Assembly (NCBI GenBank): GCA_949949005.1
Contig: CATLHM010000021.1
Location: forward strand, 1 to 42,358
Source of the DNA: an uncultured Lachnospiraceae bacterium
Lineage (GTDB): Bacteria; Bacillota; Clostridia; Lachnospirales; Lachnospiraceae
DNA length: 42,358 bases
Reading direction: 5' to 3'
The notes under the pieces were generated by a model. The model did no database searches. It had not been told where the DNA came from and saw only the letters and a list, made by a program, of their open reading frames with translations. Below are positions 33,036-42,029 of the stretch, piece after piece (position 1 is the stretch's first letter; the number at the start of each line of letters is the position of its first letter). Made by a program: the position numbers and the translations under genes.

Positions 33036-33832
33036 TGCTGCCAGAGTTTATATCTCAGAGGGAAAAGGAAAAGTTTTTCCGTGCGTTGAATGACGGACAG
33101 AAAATAGATGCGCTGAACGAGATGATAGAAGAATCGAAGCATATTGTTTTTCTTGGCGGAGCCGGCGTCTCTACAGAGAGCGGAATACCGGATTTCCGGA
33201 GCAAAGATGGGCTATATAATAAAAAGGACAGTAAGTTTCGGAATTATAAACCGGAATATCTGCTCGGCTATGATTGCCTTGCTAAAAAGCCGGAGATATT
33301 TTTCTCCTATTTTCGAAGAAATCTGGATTGCCGGATGTTACAGCCTAATGATGCGCATAAGAAACTGGCGGAAATGGAGCAGAAAGGAAAGCTGGATGGG
33401 ATTGTCACCCAGAACATTGATGGATTACATCAGAAGGCAGGGAGCAAGAGAGTCTGGGAGATTCATGGAAGTGCGCTCCGCTGCTATTGTGTAAGCTGCC
33501 GCGCAGAATATGGGACGGAGTTTATTTTTGAGAATACAGAGGATGTACCGCGCTGTCCGAAGTGCGGCAGGATGGTACGCCCTGATGTGACCCTGTATGG
33601 AGAGTTCCTGCCACAAAAAGCATACGAGGAAGCTGTTGCTCTCATCAGGTATGCGGACTGCCTGATGATTGGCGGGACATCGTTAGAGGTGGGAAGTGCA
33701 GCGCAGCTTGCGCATATGTATCATGGAAAGTATCTTGTGATTATCAATAAAGGCAAAACGAAAATGGAAGGCAGGGCAGATCTTGTATTCCATGACAGCA
33801 TTGGTAAAGTGATGAATCAGATTGAGGTTTGA
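33032..33832 (+). CDS. Sir2-family NAD-dependent protein deacylase (sirtuin)
   Basis: A 266-residue sirtuin. Motifs: GAGVSTESGIPDFRSKDGLY (NAD binding), GIVTQNIDGLHQKAG, EIHGSALRCYCVSC (catalytic His and first zinc pair), CPKCGRMVRPDVTLYGE (second zinc pair), IGGTSLEVGSAAQLAH and VIINKGKTKMEGRADLVF. All key residues appear present. It removes acyl groups from lysine using NAD. Unlike SirTM it lacks a macrodomain neighbour here. Confidence 0.95.
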   Translation: MMLPEFISQREKEKFFRALNDGQKIDALNEMIEESKHIVFLGGAGVSTESGIPDFRSKDGLYNKKDSKFRNYKPEYLLGYDCLAKKPEIFFSYFRRNLDCRMLQPNDAHKKLAEMEQKGKLDGIVTQNIDGLHQKAGSKRVWEIHGSALRCYCVSCRAEYGTEFIFENTEDVPRCPKCGRMVRPDVTLYGEFLPQKAYEEAVALIRYADCLMIGGTSLEVGSAAQLAHMYHGKYLVIINKGKTKMEGRADLVFHDSIGKVMNQIEV

Positions 33833-33848
33833 AATAGGTTCATAACTC

Positions 33849-34088
33849 AGGTCAGGTGACCAGTCCCAAGCCATAGAAGCCCTGGTCAAAGGCTTCAAGG
33901 AAGGCAATTAATTACAGACTTTGCTGGGTGTCATAGGCTCCGGCAAGACTTTTACCATGGCCAACGTAATCGCCGCCCTGAACAAGCCCACTTTGGCCAT
34001 AGCGCACAATAAGACCCTGGCTGGACAATTGTACGGGGAGTTCAAGGAGTTCTTCCCTGAGAATGCGGTGGAGTGTTTTGTGTCCTAG
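33849..34088 (+). pseudogene. uvrB: uvrB 5' fragment A (decayed)
   Basis: An approximately 80-codon remnant of the excinuclease UvrB N-terminus. Recognisable text: [19 protein letters not shown], a stop codon, then [20 protein letters not shown] (Walker A with Thr to Ile), [20 protein letters not shown] and [13 protein letters not shown]. It ends with a stop exactly where intact UvrB continues YYDYYQPEAYV. The start is also missing. Compare fragment B at 37873. Confidence 0.88.
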
Positions 34089-34174
34089 CATATAGATGTT
34101 TTTGCAAACACAATATATAGATATTACTTGTATATTAAATCAATATATTGTATATAAATGGATTGTAAAAGAGC

Positions 34175-34212
34175 CGATGGACGGGGTGGATTTGATATAA
34201 CAGTGAACAGGA
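34175..34212 (+). repeat. 38-base imperfect repeat, copy 1
   Basis: Resembles 34833-34869 (text GATGGAYGGGGWGGATTTGA ... AACARTGAACARGA), which is the translation start region of the antitoxin-like gene at 34860. Here it leads into the Rpn remnant, so this copy seems to be the detached 5' end of a similar gene. Confidence 0.6.
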
Positions 34213-34229
34213 TTCGTAACGAGAGCTAT

Positions 34230-34739
34230 TCATGTTCCGGGAGAGGGCATTATCTACTATGATATTCGCTTCACCGCGTACCTCAAGGAAAAGGAAATGA
34301 AGATTCTATTGAGGAAATCGGTTTTGACAGAAAAACAGTTTTTGGGAATAAGAGAAATTCATATCATACGGATCTGATGAAAGGCATTATTGTCAATATC
34401 AGAAGTGGAGCGGATAGTGCTTCCGGAAAAGCTGTAAAGAAATCTCAGAATGTGTTAATAGCTATGCTGGAAGAGTTAGTTTCCAGGAAAGGCGCATCGG
34501 AGAAGAAACGTATATTAGCAGATGAATATGGATTGAAAATGACTGCTGAATTGGAAAGGAGAATCCAGATTATGTGTAATTGGTCAGAGAGTATTATAGA
34601 ACGGGAAAGAATACGGGAAAGAATAGATGCTATTAAAAGAATGATCAAGGCGAATGCATCCAAAGAGCAGATAATTTCTTTTGGATATACGGAAGCGGAA
34701 TACAAAAAAGCAGAGAGTGCGTTATACGCAAATGCTTAG
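34230..34739 (+). pseudogene. Rpn-family recombination-promoting nuclease, internally deleted
   Basis: The N-terminal segment VPGEGIIYYDIRFTAYLKEK is the PD-(D/E)XK opening of Rpn/Transposase_31 proteins; it is in a different frame from the C-terminal segment (DLMKGIIVNIRSGADSASGK, QNVLIAMLEELVS, KMTAELERRIQIMCNWSESI) that ends at 34739. About 100 residues with the catalytic strands are missing between them. The ORF from 34377 could still be translated but has no nuclease core. Confidence 0.82.
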
Positions 34740-34762
34740 GCGCAGATGCTGGTGTTGTAATA

Positions 34763-34812
34763 GGGACAAGTTAAAGGAATTCATGGAATTGTATTAACTT
34801 GTGCCCTTATTT
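34763..34812 (+). terminator. Inverted repeat, probable terminator after the Rpn remnant
   Basis: GGGACAAGTTAA (34763-34774) pairs with TTAACTTGTGCCC (34794-34806, one bulged base), followed by TTATTTT. Confidence 0.6.
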
Positions 34813-34859
34813 TAGTCAGATTGTTGCAAGTTGATGGATGGGGAGGATTTGAGATAACA

Positions 34860-35027
34860 ATGAACAAGACGGAAGGATTATATGAAAATAGAGCAGATGG
34901 GATCGAGACTCCGGAGCAAAAGGCGTTAAGAGAGTTACAGAGATTTCGAAAACGAAGTGATGTTGAAATCGACTATAAAGCCGAATTAGCAAAAGCCAGG
35001 GAGGAAAAGTATGGTTGTATTGATTGA
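34860..35027 (+). CDS. Antitoxin-like protein of a broken PIN-type toxin-antitoxin pair
   Basis: A 55-residue charged, helical protein (MNKTEGLYENRADGIETPEQ at the start; DVEIDYKAELAKAREEKYGC near the end). Its stop overlaps the start of a PIN-domain toxin remnant by 17 bases, with GGAGG inside its own 3' end. Size and linkage fit a VapB-like antitoxin. No DNA-binding motif is visible. Confidence 0.6.
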   Translation: MNKTEGLYENRADGIETPEQKALRELQRFRKRSDVEIDYKAELAKAREEKYGCID

Positions 35028-35100
35028 TACAAATGTACTGGCAGATGTGTATTAAAACCGCCAGTCAGAATTGGAAAAATCAGCGGAAAAACTTGCATAG
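35011..35100 (+). pseudogene. PIN-domain toxin remnant
   Basis: MVVLIDTNVLADVY is the classic PIN-domain N-terminus with the first catalytic Asp. A TAA stop follows at 35053-35055, then NRQSELEKSAEKLA, still family-like, then TAG; the rest of the gene is gone. The toxin is inactive. Confidence 0.8.
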
Positions 35101-35170
35101 TTCAGTTAATTATGATAGGATTTACCCGTTGAAATAAATCAGTGTTCTAAAGAGAAAAGGAGGGTCTGCC

Positions 35171-35251
35171 ATGCAGAACAGTACAACAATCCAGAACAGA
35201 ATAATGAAACTGACAATCAAAGGTATGTCACTTCCCGTGAATGACAGATAG
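35171..35251 (+). CDS. 26-residue ORF, possible gene remnant
   Basis: ATG after AAGGAGGG gives MQNSTTIQNRIMKLTIKGMS and a stop at 35249. The strong ribosome binding site suggests that a real gene once started here. No family recognised. Confidence 0.3.
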   Translation: MQNSTTIQNRIMKLTIKGMSLPVNDR

Positions 35252-35308
35252 TTTTGTTTTAATTATAGTGCTATTTTGTAGAATGGACAAAAAGAGGAAG
35301 TGTGACAC

Positions 35309-35331
35309 AGCACCTTTGGGGTGCTTTTTTT
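35309..35331 (+). terminator. Intrinsic terminator or attenuator just before rtcB
   Basis: Stem AGCACC with GGGTGCT and a run of seven T. It ends only 36 bases before the rtcB ATG, so either rtcB has its own promoter downstream or transcription reads through under some condition. Confidence 0.8.
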
Positions 35332-35366
35332 GCGCCCATTTTTAAGAAAAGGAAAAGCAATTCATT

Positions 35367-36476
35367 ATGAAAACAGTAAAAGGAATTTATGCAGAAGCAA
35401 AAATATTTACAGATGATGTGGAGGATTACGCACAGGCACAGGTGAAAATGATATGTGATAATGAAATCGCAGATGGGAGCACGATCTGTATGATGCCTGA
35501 CATCCATCCCGGGAAGGTTGCCCCCATTGGTCTTTCCATGACGGTCACGGATAAGGTGATCCCACAGCTTTTAGGGGTGGATATTGGCTGTGGCATGACC
35601 TGTGTAAAACTGAATAAGAATCATGTGGAGTTTCAGAAATTAGACAGAGTGATCCGGGAGAATATACCGTCAGGTTTTACAATCCGGAAAGAACCCCATC
35701 ACATGGCGGAGGAATTTTCCTATGGAGGGATTCATTGCATCCGCCATATTAATAGGACAAAAGCGGACAGGAGCCTTGGCACACTTGGCGGCGGCAATCA
35801 TTTTATTGAACTGGATCAGGGTGGTGATGGTAGCCTGTATCTTGTGGTGCATACGGGAAGCAGGCATTTGGGGGAGGAAGTAGCGGAGTATTACACGAAG
35901 CTTGCAAGTACCTGCCTGAAAGAACAGGGGATGGAAGTGCCTTATTACATGAGTTACCTGGAGGGTGATAATAAAGCCGCTTATTTAGAGGATGTGCAGA
36001 TCATTCAGCAGTATGCCGAATGGAACAGGCAGATTATCGTCAGGGAAATCCTTAAGGGAATGAAATGGAAGGCGATGGAGCAGTTTTCGGTGCCGCATAA
36101 TTATCTGGATGATTCGGGTATCCTTCGCAAAGGCGCTATTTCTGCGCGACAGGGAGAAGCTGTGGTCATTCCGGCAAATATGAGGGACGGAGTTATCTTA
36201 GGTATTGGGAAAGGCAATGCGGACTGGAATTACTCTGCTCCCCATGGCTCCGGCAGGAAGTTAAAGCGAGAGGATGTAAAGAACCAGTATACCGTATCGG
36301 AGTTTAAAAAAGAGATGAAGGGCATCTACAGCAGTTGTGTCGGAGCGGACACTCTGGATGAAGCACCTTTTGCCTACCGTTCTATAGGGAATATTGTGGA
36401 GCAGATCAGGGATACCGTAGAAGTTACAGAGATATTGAAGCCTGTCTATAATTTTAAGGCAGGGAGCAGAAAGTAG
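35367..36476 (+). CDS. rtcB: RNA-splicing ligase RtcB
   Basis: A 369-residue GTP- and Mn-dependent ligase that joins RNA 3'-phosphate (or cyclic phosphate) to 5'-OH ends. All metal and nucleotide residues are in place by comparison with the known archaeal enzyme: Asp72 and Cys75 in GVDIGCGM, Asn144-His145 in GGGNHFIEL, His162 in VHTGSRHLG, His244 in VPHNYL and the guanylated His293 in APHGSGRKL. It is shorter than E. coli RtcB, like the copies paired with prfH. No archease is nearby. The prfH gene starts 14 bases downstream, so the two form an operon. Confidence 0.95.
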   Translation: MKTVKGIYAEAKIFTDDVEDYAQAQVKMICDNEIADGSTICMMPDIHPGKVAPIGLSMTVTDKVIPQLLGVDIGCGMTCVKLNKNHVEFQKLDRVIRENIPSGFTIRKEPHHMAEEFSYGGIHCIRHINRTKADRSLGTLGGGNHFIELDQGGDGSLYLVVHTGSRHLGEEVAEYYTKLASTCLKEQGMEVPYYMSYLEGDNKAAYLEDVQIIQQYAEWNRQIIVREILKGMKWKAMEQFSVPHNYLDDSGILRKGAISARQGEAVVIPANMRDGVILGIGKGNADWNYSAPHGSGRKLKREDVKNQYTVSEFKKEMKGIYSSCVGADTLDEAPFAYRSIGNIVEQIRDTVEVTEILKPVYNFKAGSRK

Positions 36477-36490
36477 GGGAACAGAAATTT

Positions 36491-37090
36491 ATGATAGTAC
36501 AGATCAGTGCGGGACAGGGACCATCCGAGTGTCAGTTAGCGGTAGCAAAGCTGTTTGAAGCATTACAGAAAGAATATGGGGATTTGGAAATGCTGTCCGC
36601 AACCGGCGGTTATGAAAAAGGCTGTTATGATTCCATCCGCTTTCGGACGGAGCATGACCTGAGCGGCCTTGAGGGGACGGTTTTGTGGATATGCAAAAGC
36701 CCGTTCCGCAGAAACCATAAGAGGAAGAATTGGTATGTGGATGTGAGCATGATTCCGGAGAAGGGAGAGATCGACTCGGAGAAAGAATACCGTATCGAAA
36801 AGTTCCACTGTGGAGGTAAGGGAGGCCAGAATGTAAATAAAGTGGAAACGGGTGTGCGGATTATCCATATACCGACAGGGCTTGTGTCGCAGTCCACCGA
36901 GGAACGGAGCCAGTTCCGGAATAAGCAGCGTGCCATGGAGAAATTACAGGAGAAGCTTGCAGTTTTACAGAAAGAGCAGGAAGCGAAGCAGAGAAGCGCC
37001 GCTTGGCGGAAACATACCCGTATTGTCAGGGGAAATCCGATCCGGACTTATGAGGGAGAGAGGTTTGTCCTGAAAAAGTATCGGGGATGA
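36491..37090 (+). CDS. prfH: Peptide chain release factor homologue PrfH
   Basis: A 199-residue class I release-factor homologue with the peptidyl-tRNA hydrolysis motif GGQ (residues 111-113, in CGGKGGQNVNKVETGVR) and the following helix STEERSQFRNKQRAMEKLQE. It lacks the long N-terminal domain and codon-reading loop layout of RF1/RF2, as PrfH does. PrfH is known to release peptides from ribosomes damaged in the 16S decoding centre, and the partner RtcB then reseals the rRNA. The gene looks complete and follows AGTAGGGGAACAG. Confidence 0.92.
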   Translation: MIVQISAGQGPSECQLAVAKLFEALQKEYGDLEMLSATGGYEKGCYDSIRFRTEHDLSGLEGTVLWICKSPFRRNHKRKNWYVDVSMIPEKGEIDSEKEYRIEKFHCGGKGGQNVNKVETGVRIIHIPTGLVSQSTEERSQFRNKQRAMEKLQEKLAVLQKEQEAKQRSAAWRKHTRIVRGNPIRTYEGERFVLKKYRG

Positions 37091-37119
37091 TGTGGCTGTT
37101 CTGAAACGTATGAGATACC

Positions 37120-37327
37120 TCCGTAGGGTAACCGGTTCATAGTATCTGTCAGTATGCTCCATACAAACCTTTGTTTCCCCGTCAAGGCCCCTGATCCGTT
37201 CGATCAGGTCATTGATTGCGGACTGGGTGTGCGGATTGTCACAGGGAGGCATCAGGACAATGTCGCCCGGCCTGCGGATGGTGACGGTACTCTTACCTTT
37301 GGAAACATCAATATCAACTGCGTTCAT
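37120..37327 (-). pseudogene. IS110-family transposase 5' fragment
   Basis: On the minus strand the frame from 37327 reads MNAVDIDVSKGKSTVTIRRP and GETKVCMEHTDRYYEPV, the N-terminal DEDD RuvC-like region of IS110 transposases (first Asp in DIDVSKG; Glu in MEHT). Homology stops near 37130, and the frame runs on into unrelated sequence. The rest of the element is gone. It lies convergent to prfH, only about 30 bases from its end. Confidence 0.8.
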
Positions 37328-37381
37328 AACAGATACTTCTTTGGAGTGTATTAGCAATGGTCAATACCAAGCTTATGAATA

Positions 37382-37558
37382 ATCACATTAGATGTATATG
37401 GCGATAATTCAAATATCATCCCTGAGGAGATCCCGGAACTGTTGTCCTATAAGGAAGATGTAGTCCCCAAAAAGCATACCAAACAAGGTGCGGCGATTAA
37501 TGTACAGGATACGGTCATTGATGTAGGCTTATTCTTGTCAAAGACAGGTTCGGATTAA
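37382..37558 (+). pseudogene. 3' fragment of an unrecognised mobile-element gene, copy 1
   Basis: An open frame without a good start ends EDVVPKKHTKQGAAINVQDT then VIDVGLFLSKTGSD and a stop. The last 35 codons recur at 42113-42218 with two base changes. Upstream text (DNSNIIPEEIPELLSYK) differs from copy 2. I do not recognise the family of this tail. Confidence 0.55.
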
Positions 37559-37573
37559 AAGTACGTAGGTAAA
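37453..37573 (+). repeat. 121-bp direct repeat, copy 1
   Basis: Matches 42113-42233 at 119 of 121 positions (no gaps). It covers the end of a coding frame, the stop codon and about 15 bases beyond. The offset is exactly 4,660 bases. Confidence 0.95.
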
Positions 37574-37604
37574 TTTATGAGAAATAACAACGTTGGTAGA
37601 ATGG

Positions 37605-37616
37605 GAACAAACGTTC
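37605..37616. promoter_or_regulatory. LexA/DinR-type SOS box
   Basis: GAAC-AAAC-GTTC fits the Gram-positive LexA (DinR) core GAAC-N4-GTTC, 10 bases before a -35 element and upstream of a uvrB 5' fragment. uvrB is an SOS gene in many Firmicutes, so this is probably its original control site. Confidence 0.7.
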
Positions 37617-37626
37617 TATAAAATGC

Positions 37627-37655
37627 TGTACAAATCTAATCTGGTATGCTATAAT
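37627..37655 (+). promoter_or_regulatory. Sigma-A type promoter upstream of uvrB fragment B
   Basis: TGTACA (37627-37632), a 17-base spacer and a perfect TATAAT (37650-37655). It lies just after the LexA-type box, so LexA bound there would block it. Confidence 0.7.
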
Positions 37656-37872
37656 CAAAACTGCTTTCGTACCGACAGAGAAATGCCCTGATTTGATACC
37701 CATATGTTTATTTGGTGTTAGCAAATCCGCGTCAGGTTTATTACGTGTATTCAATCTGCAAAAATGCGATTTGGTGAATAAAATTCGTCGTAAGGCCATT
37801 TAAAAGAAATGGAGAATGTGCCTCGACGAATTTCTGCCTAATAGTCGAACTTTTTTAATATGAATCCCGGGG

Positions 37873-38184
37873 GTGACAATTGTGCAAAATGGACAAAAAC
37901 CGTTCATAGAACAAAAATCCTTCAAACTCCACAGCGAATACCAGCCCACCGGCGACCAGCCCGCAGCCATAGAAGCCCTGGTCAAAGGGTTTAAAGAAGG
38001 CAACCAATTCCAGACTTTACTAGGGGTTACAGGTTCCGGCAAGACCTTCACCATGGCCAACGTGATCGCCGTCCTGAACAAGCCCACTTTGATCATAGCG
38101 CACAATAAGACCCTGGCCGGGCAGTTGTACGGGGAGTTCAAAGAGTTCTTCCCTGAGAATGCGTTGGAGTATTTTGTGTCTTAA
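37873..38184 (+). pseudogene. uvrB: uvrB 5' fragment B
   Basis: 103 codons, starting at GTG 37873, that match the UvrB N-terminus: [40 protein letters not shown] (intact Walker A) and [20 protein letters not shown], ending EYFVS then TAA. Intact UvrB has about 660 residues; everything after the first ATP motif is absent. The end point is the same as in fragment A. The LexA box and promoter lie 220-270 bases upstream. It may still be expressed as a short peptide. Confidence 0.9.
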
Positions 38185-38433
38185 TTTGGGGACAGGGTGA
38201 AAACCGCATTATTTAGTGTTATTTGGTGTTGATTGTACCGTATTTTGTGGATAAGTTGAGGGATTATGGACGAAATAATACTAGGCGGACGGGTGGAGTT
38301 TGTGACCTGGATTCGTGTAATGGATGAGATAATATTAAATGGAAATCAGTGTGGTGAATAATAAAGGGAATCAGTTATTCGATAATATCTAATAACTGAA
38401 ATAGATGAAAAAGGTTAGAAATGGAGAGTGGGT

Positions 38434-39438
38434 ATGAATCAACACGAAATTATATTATATCAGATAGAAAATACCAATATATGCGTAAACGTTATGTTTG
38501 AAAATGAGACATTTTGGATGACGCAAAAAGCAATGGCAGAGTTGTTTGATGTAAATGTGCCGGCAATTTCTAAACATTTAACTAATATATATGATGAAGA
38601 AGAACTAATAAAAAAATCAACTGTTTCCAAAATGGAAATAGTTCAGAAAGAGGGGCAGAGAAATGTTAAGCGTATGCAGGAATTTTATAGTCTGGATGCG
38701 ATTATTGCTGTAGGATATCGTGTAAATTCAAAAAAGGCAACGAGGTTTCGGCAGTGGGCAACGAAAACATTAAAAGAGTATATTATTAAGGGGTTTGTGT
38801 TAAATGATGATATGTTAAAAAATGGCAAACCCTTTGGAAAAGATTATTTTGATGAATTATTAGAACGCATCCGGGAAATCAGGGCAAGTGAGCGTAGAGC
38901 CTATCAGAAAATCACGGATATATTTGAGCAATGCAGCTATGATTATGATAAGAACAGTGAAATTACAAAGAATTTTTATGCGTTTGTTCAGAATAAGCTT
39001 CATTTTGCAGTTACTGGAAAGACAGCGGCAGAATTAATATATGAGCGTGCGGATTCAGAAAAGCCGGCTATGGGGTTGACAACTTGGAAGGATGCGCCAG
39101 ATGGCAAAGTGCTAAAGAGAGATATCGGTATTGCCAAAAATTATTTAAATGAAAAGGAATTGTCCCGTTTAAATAGACTGGTAACTATGTTCATTGATTA
39201 TGCTGAACTGATGGCAGAAGATGAGATTTTAATGAGTATGCAGGATTGGGTGGAGCAGACAAATCAGTTTCTAGTAAATAATCGACGAGAAGTGTTGGAT
39301 GGAAAAGGGAAAATATCGCATGAAACTGCTATGAAAAAAGCGGAAAAGGAATATGAGGCATTTCGAGTAAAACAGGATAAAGAATATATTTCGGAGTTTG
39401 ATCGGGAAATAGAGAGATATCTTAAAGGGGATTGGTAA
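38434..39438 (+). CDS. RhuM family protein
   Basis: A 334-residue protein of the RhuM ('virulence protein') family. Motifs: FWMTQKAMAELFDVNVPAIS (winged/Bro-N-like region), YSLDAIIAVGYRVNSKKATR and FRQWATKTLKEYIIKGFVLN, then LRIREIRASERRAYQK-like and LTTWKDAPDGKVLKRDIGIA. The start 38434 has GGAGAG upstream. It looks full length. RhuM genes are common in mobile and defence islands, but no biochemical activity is established. Confidence 0.88.
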   Translation: MNQHEIILYQIENTNICVNVMFENETFWMTQKAMAELFDVNVPAISKHLTNIYDEEELIKKSTVSKMEIVQKEGQRNVKRMQEFYSLDAIIAVGYRVNSKKATRFRQWATKTLKEYIIKGFVLNDDMLKNGKPFGKDYFDELLERIREIRASERRAYQKITDIFEQCSYDYDKNSEITKNFYAFVQNKLHFAVTGKTAAELIYERADSEKPAMGLTTWKDAPDGKVLKRDIGIAKNYLNEKELSRLNRLVTMFIDYAELMAEDEILMSMQDWVEQTNQFLVNNRREVLDGKGKISHETAMKKAEKEYEAFRVKQDKEYISEFDREIERYLKGDW

Positions 39439-39503
39439 AGATTCTGGTTAAGAACTTGATAAATATTTGATTTTTAATCATATTGAGATAGGAGGAATAG
39501 CTC

Positions 39504-40954
39504 ATGAAAATGAATTTTAAAGGTTTAGTAAGTTTACATACGTTACCCAAAACTACACCTTTACTAACACAGTAGATGTTGATGAACTATATAGAGAAAA
39601 CATAGGAGATAATACGAAGATTGTGGATGTGGACATTAAAGGGATTCCATTTAAAATTGTCCATTCTAAAAATTACATGAAAACTAAAGAAAAACATACG
39701 GTGAATTTATGTGCAAATCATTGGGTGGTTCAACCCATTTCTTTGTCGAAAATATTTGGCAATGTGAATACAAAGTTGGAAGACGATAAAGGTGAATTTA
39801 CTTATAGCGGATATGTAATGTCAGAATTGTTGGATAATCATGTAAATAGAGAACGGACAAAAATCGAATTGCCAGAACAGCCTAATTTAGTGGAACCGAT
39901 AGGAAGTAATGAAATAGTTGAATGTATGGAATCTATGGTTTTGGACTATTTAAATAAGGATATTACTGAAAGCAATAAAAAGAAAGCTGAAATAGTTAAA
40001 GATTATGTTTATAACAAAAACCCTAAGTATAGACTATTGTTAAAGAATAGACCAGAATTATTAGATGAAATACCGTGGATAACAGATGAAGAAAAACTTG
40101 AAATGGAACTATTCAAACAGGAACAGAAATTCAAATTGGAATTAAAACGAGAAGGAAAAGAACTTGAGAAAGAGTTAAAAGAGGGGGTTAGAGATTATCA
40201 GAGTTATATACAAAAGCGCAATACCTATGCAGAAAAAGTATCTGATATGGGAAAGAGCAATTTGGCTGAGTATGTAATGCATAGGAAAGCAATTTTAGAT
40301 ATTTTGGCTCAGAATATTAAGTATAAAGATCAGGAGCAGCAAAAATATACTTATGAAAAAAATATTCATCAACTGATATTTCCAATGACAAAAACATCGG
40401 ATGATATAGATTATTTGCAACATAACTTATGGATTATAGATGAAAAGCTGGCGTATCATCATTATTTGGCATCTGACATGAAATTAAAAAGTATGAGCGA
40501 AATTGATAATGATAGCGGAAAAGAACCAGATATAGTAATTTTTGATTCTCCATTTGCTTTTACTGATGAACAGGATCAGCCATATAGAAATATAACAATA
40601 ATTGAATTTAAACGACCAGGCAGAGAGCATTACACGGATGCAGAAAATCCAGTTAGGCAAGTAAAGGAATATATGGATGATATTGTTGAAGGAAAAGTAA
40701 AAACCAAAGATGGTGAATTTTTAAGCGGCACAGAAAATATCCGCTTTTTCTGTTATATTTTATGTGATGTCGATTTGAGTATAAAAAAACTCGCTAAATT
40801 AGAGGATTTGAAACCAACTCCCGATAATATGGGCTATTATAAATATATAGATTCTTATAAAGCATATTTAGAAATTATACCTTATAATAAATTGATACAA
40901 GATTCACAGAAGAGGAATAAAATATTGTTTGATAAACTATTTAATCAGGTTTGA
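39504..40954 (+). pseudogene. ATPase/PD-(D/E)XK nuclease-domain protein, N-terminal domain deleted
   Basis: A start with GGAGGAAT gives MKMNFKGLVSLHTLPK in one frame, then the frame switches near 39520 to YVTQNYTFTNTVDVDELY and the long downstream frame that runs to 40954 (from GTG 39623, 443 residues). Residues about 160-215 form a charged coiled coil. The C-terminal domain has EPDIVIFDSPFAF ... ITIIEFKRPG, a PD-(D/E)XK nuclease pattern (Asp, then Glu-x-Lys). Related proteins as I recall them begin with a GHKL-type ATPase domain, which is absent here. The downstream frame could still give a nuclease-only protein. Confidence 0.65.
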
Positions 40955-41026
40955 TTTGTATATGCCATGTTTCTGTTTTTCCTTATTAAAGATACAATAG
41001 AAAATAAGATTGGAGGGAACAAGCCT

Positions 41027-41907
41027 GTGAAACTAATTGAGTTACAGATAAGAAATTTTGGATGTATCGATGAAAAGGGTGTTACAATAAAGATCTATTG
41101 GTAGAGGAGCCAGAATCATTCTTGCATCCACCAGCAATTCGTTCTGCCAAAGAAGCACTATATAAAATAGCTGAATTTGAAAATTGGCAAGTTATGATTA
41201 CAACACATTCGCCTATTTTTATTGATGTTTCCAAGCCACATACAACTATAATTAGAGAAGAGAAAAATGAAGAGAATGCGACAAAGGTTTTTTCAACGGA
41301 AAAGGCAAATTTTTCAGAGGATGAGCGAGAGCGTCTTCAAATGATAAGAAATTGTCATCCGACAATAAATGAATTCTTTTTCGCTAGTAAAATAATTTTA
41401 GTTGAAGGAGATACTGAACAAGTAGCATTAACACAGGTTAAAAGTGAGGATACAACAATTTTAAATTGCCGTGGTAAAGCCAATATACCTATGTTTGAGA
41501 AAATTTTAAATCATTTTGGAATGAGCCATATTGTAATTCATGATTTAGATGCGCCTAAAATAATGAAAAAAGGTAAATGGACTAAAAATCCTATGTGGAC
41601 AATTAATGAGAAAATATTTTTGGAATCAGAAAGAGGGAAGAATAATCAAGTAATTGTTAGCATACCAGATTTTGAGGGGCAATTTTTTGGTTATTTGCAA
41701 TCAGGTGATAAGCCATACAATGCAGTTTGTGAATTGAAAAAAGCGGAAAATAAAGTAGTTCGTGAGGAATTAAAAATGATAGCAGGAGGTGAAGTGGAGG
41801 AAACTTTTGACCGTAGGATTTGGGGAGTATCTGAGTATAAAAAGTTAGGAATCAAGTATTGTGAGAGTAATGGATTGAAAATGGAAGAGAAATGGGATTT
41901 TAACTAA
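41027..41907 (+). pseudogene. OLD-family nuclease, ATPase core deleted
   Basis: GTG 41027 after GGAGGGAAC gives MKLIELQIRNFGCIDEKGVT, the usual first strand of SMC/OLD ATPases. A frame change near 41095 then leads to DLLVEEPESFLHPPA (Walker B), MITTHSPIFIDVSK (D-loop/H-loop) and the Toprim domain KIILVEGDTEQVAL ... VIHDLDAP (Glu and Asp-x-Asp). The Walker A and about 250-300 residues between are missing. The 269-residue frame from 41098 has a complete-looking Toprim nuclease part but no ATP site. Confidence 0.82.
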
Positions 41908-41962
41908 TGGTTGTTGATTCAATAAATATGAGTAGTAATTAGATAGGTAAACATGATTACAT

Positions 41963-42006
41963 AGCCGATTGACTTTCAAAACGTGAATCAGTCGGCTTTT
42001 TTATTT
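41963..42006 (+). terminator. Intrinsic terminator after the OLD remnant
   Basis: AGCCGATTGA (41963-41972) pairs with TCAGTCGGCT (41988-41997, one mismatch), followed by TTTTTTATTTT. Confidence 0.85.
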
Positions 42007-42029
42007 TCCCAAAACCTATACATAGCTAT

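Noticed and set aside
36965..37357. A full 130-residue minus-strand gene from the IS110 frame
   Set aside because: Only 37327 to about 37130 matches IS110; the rest is read-through into the antisense of prfH.
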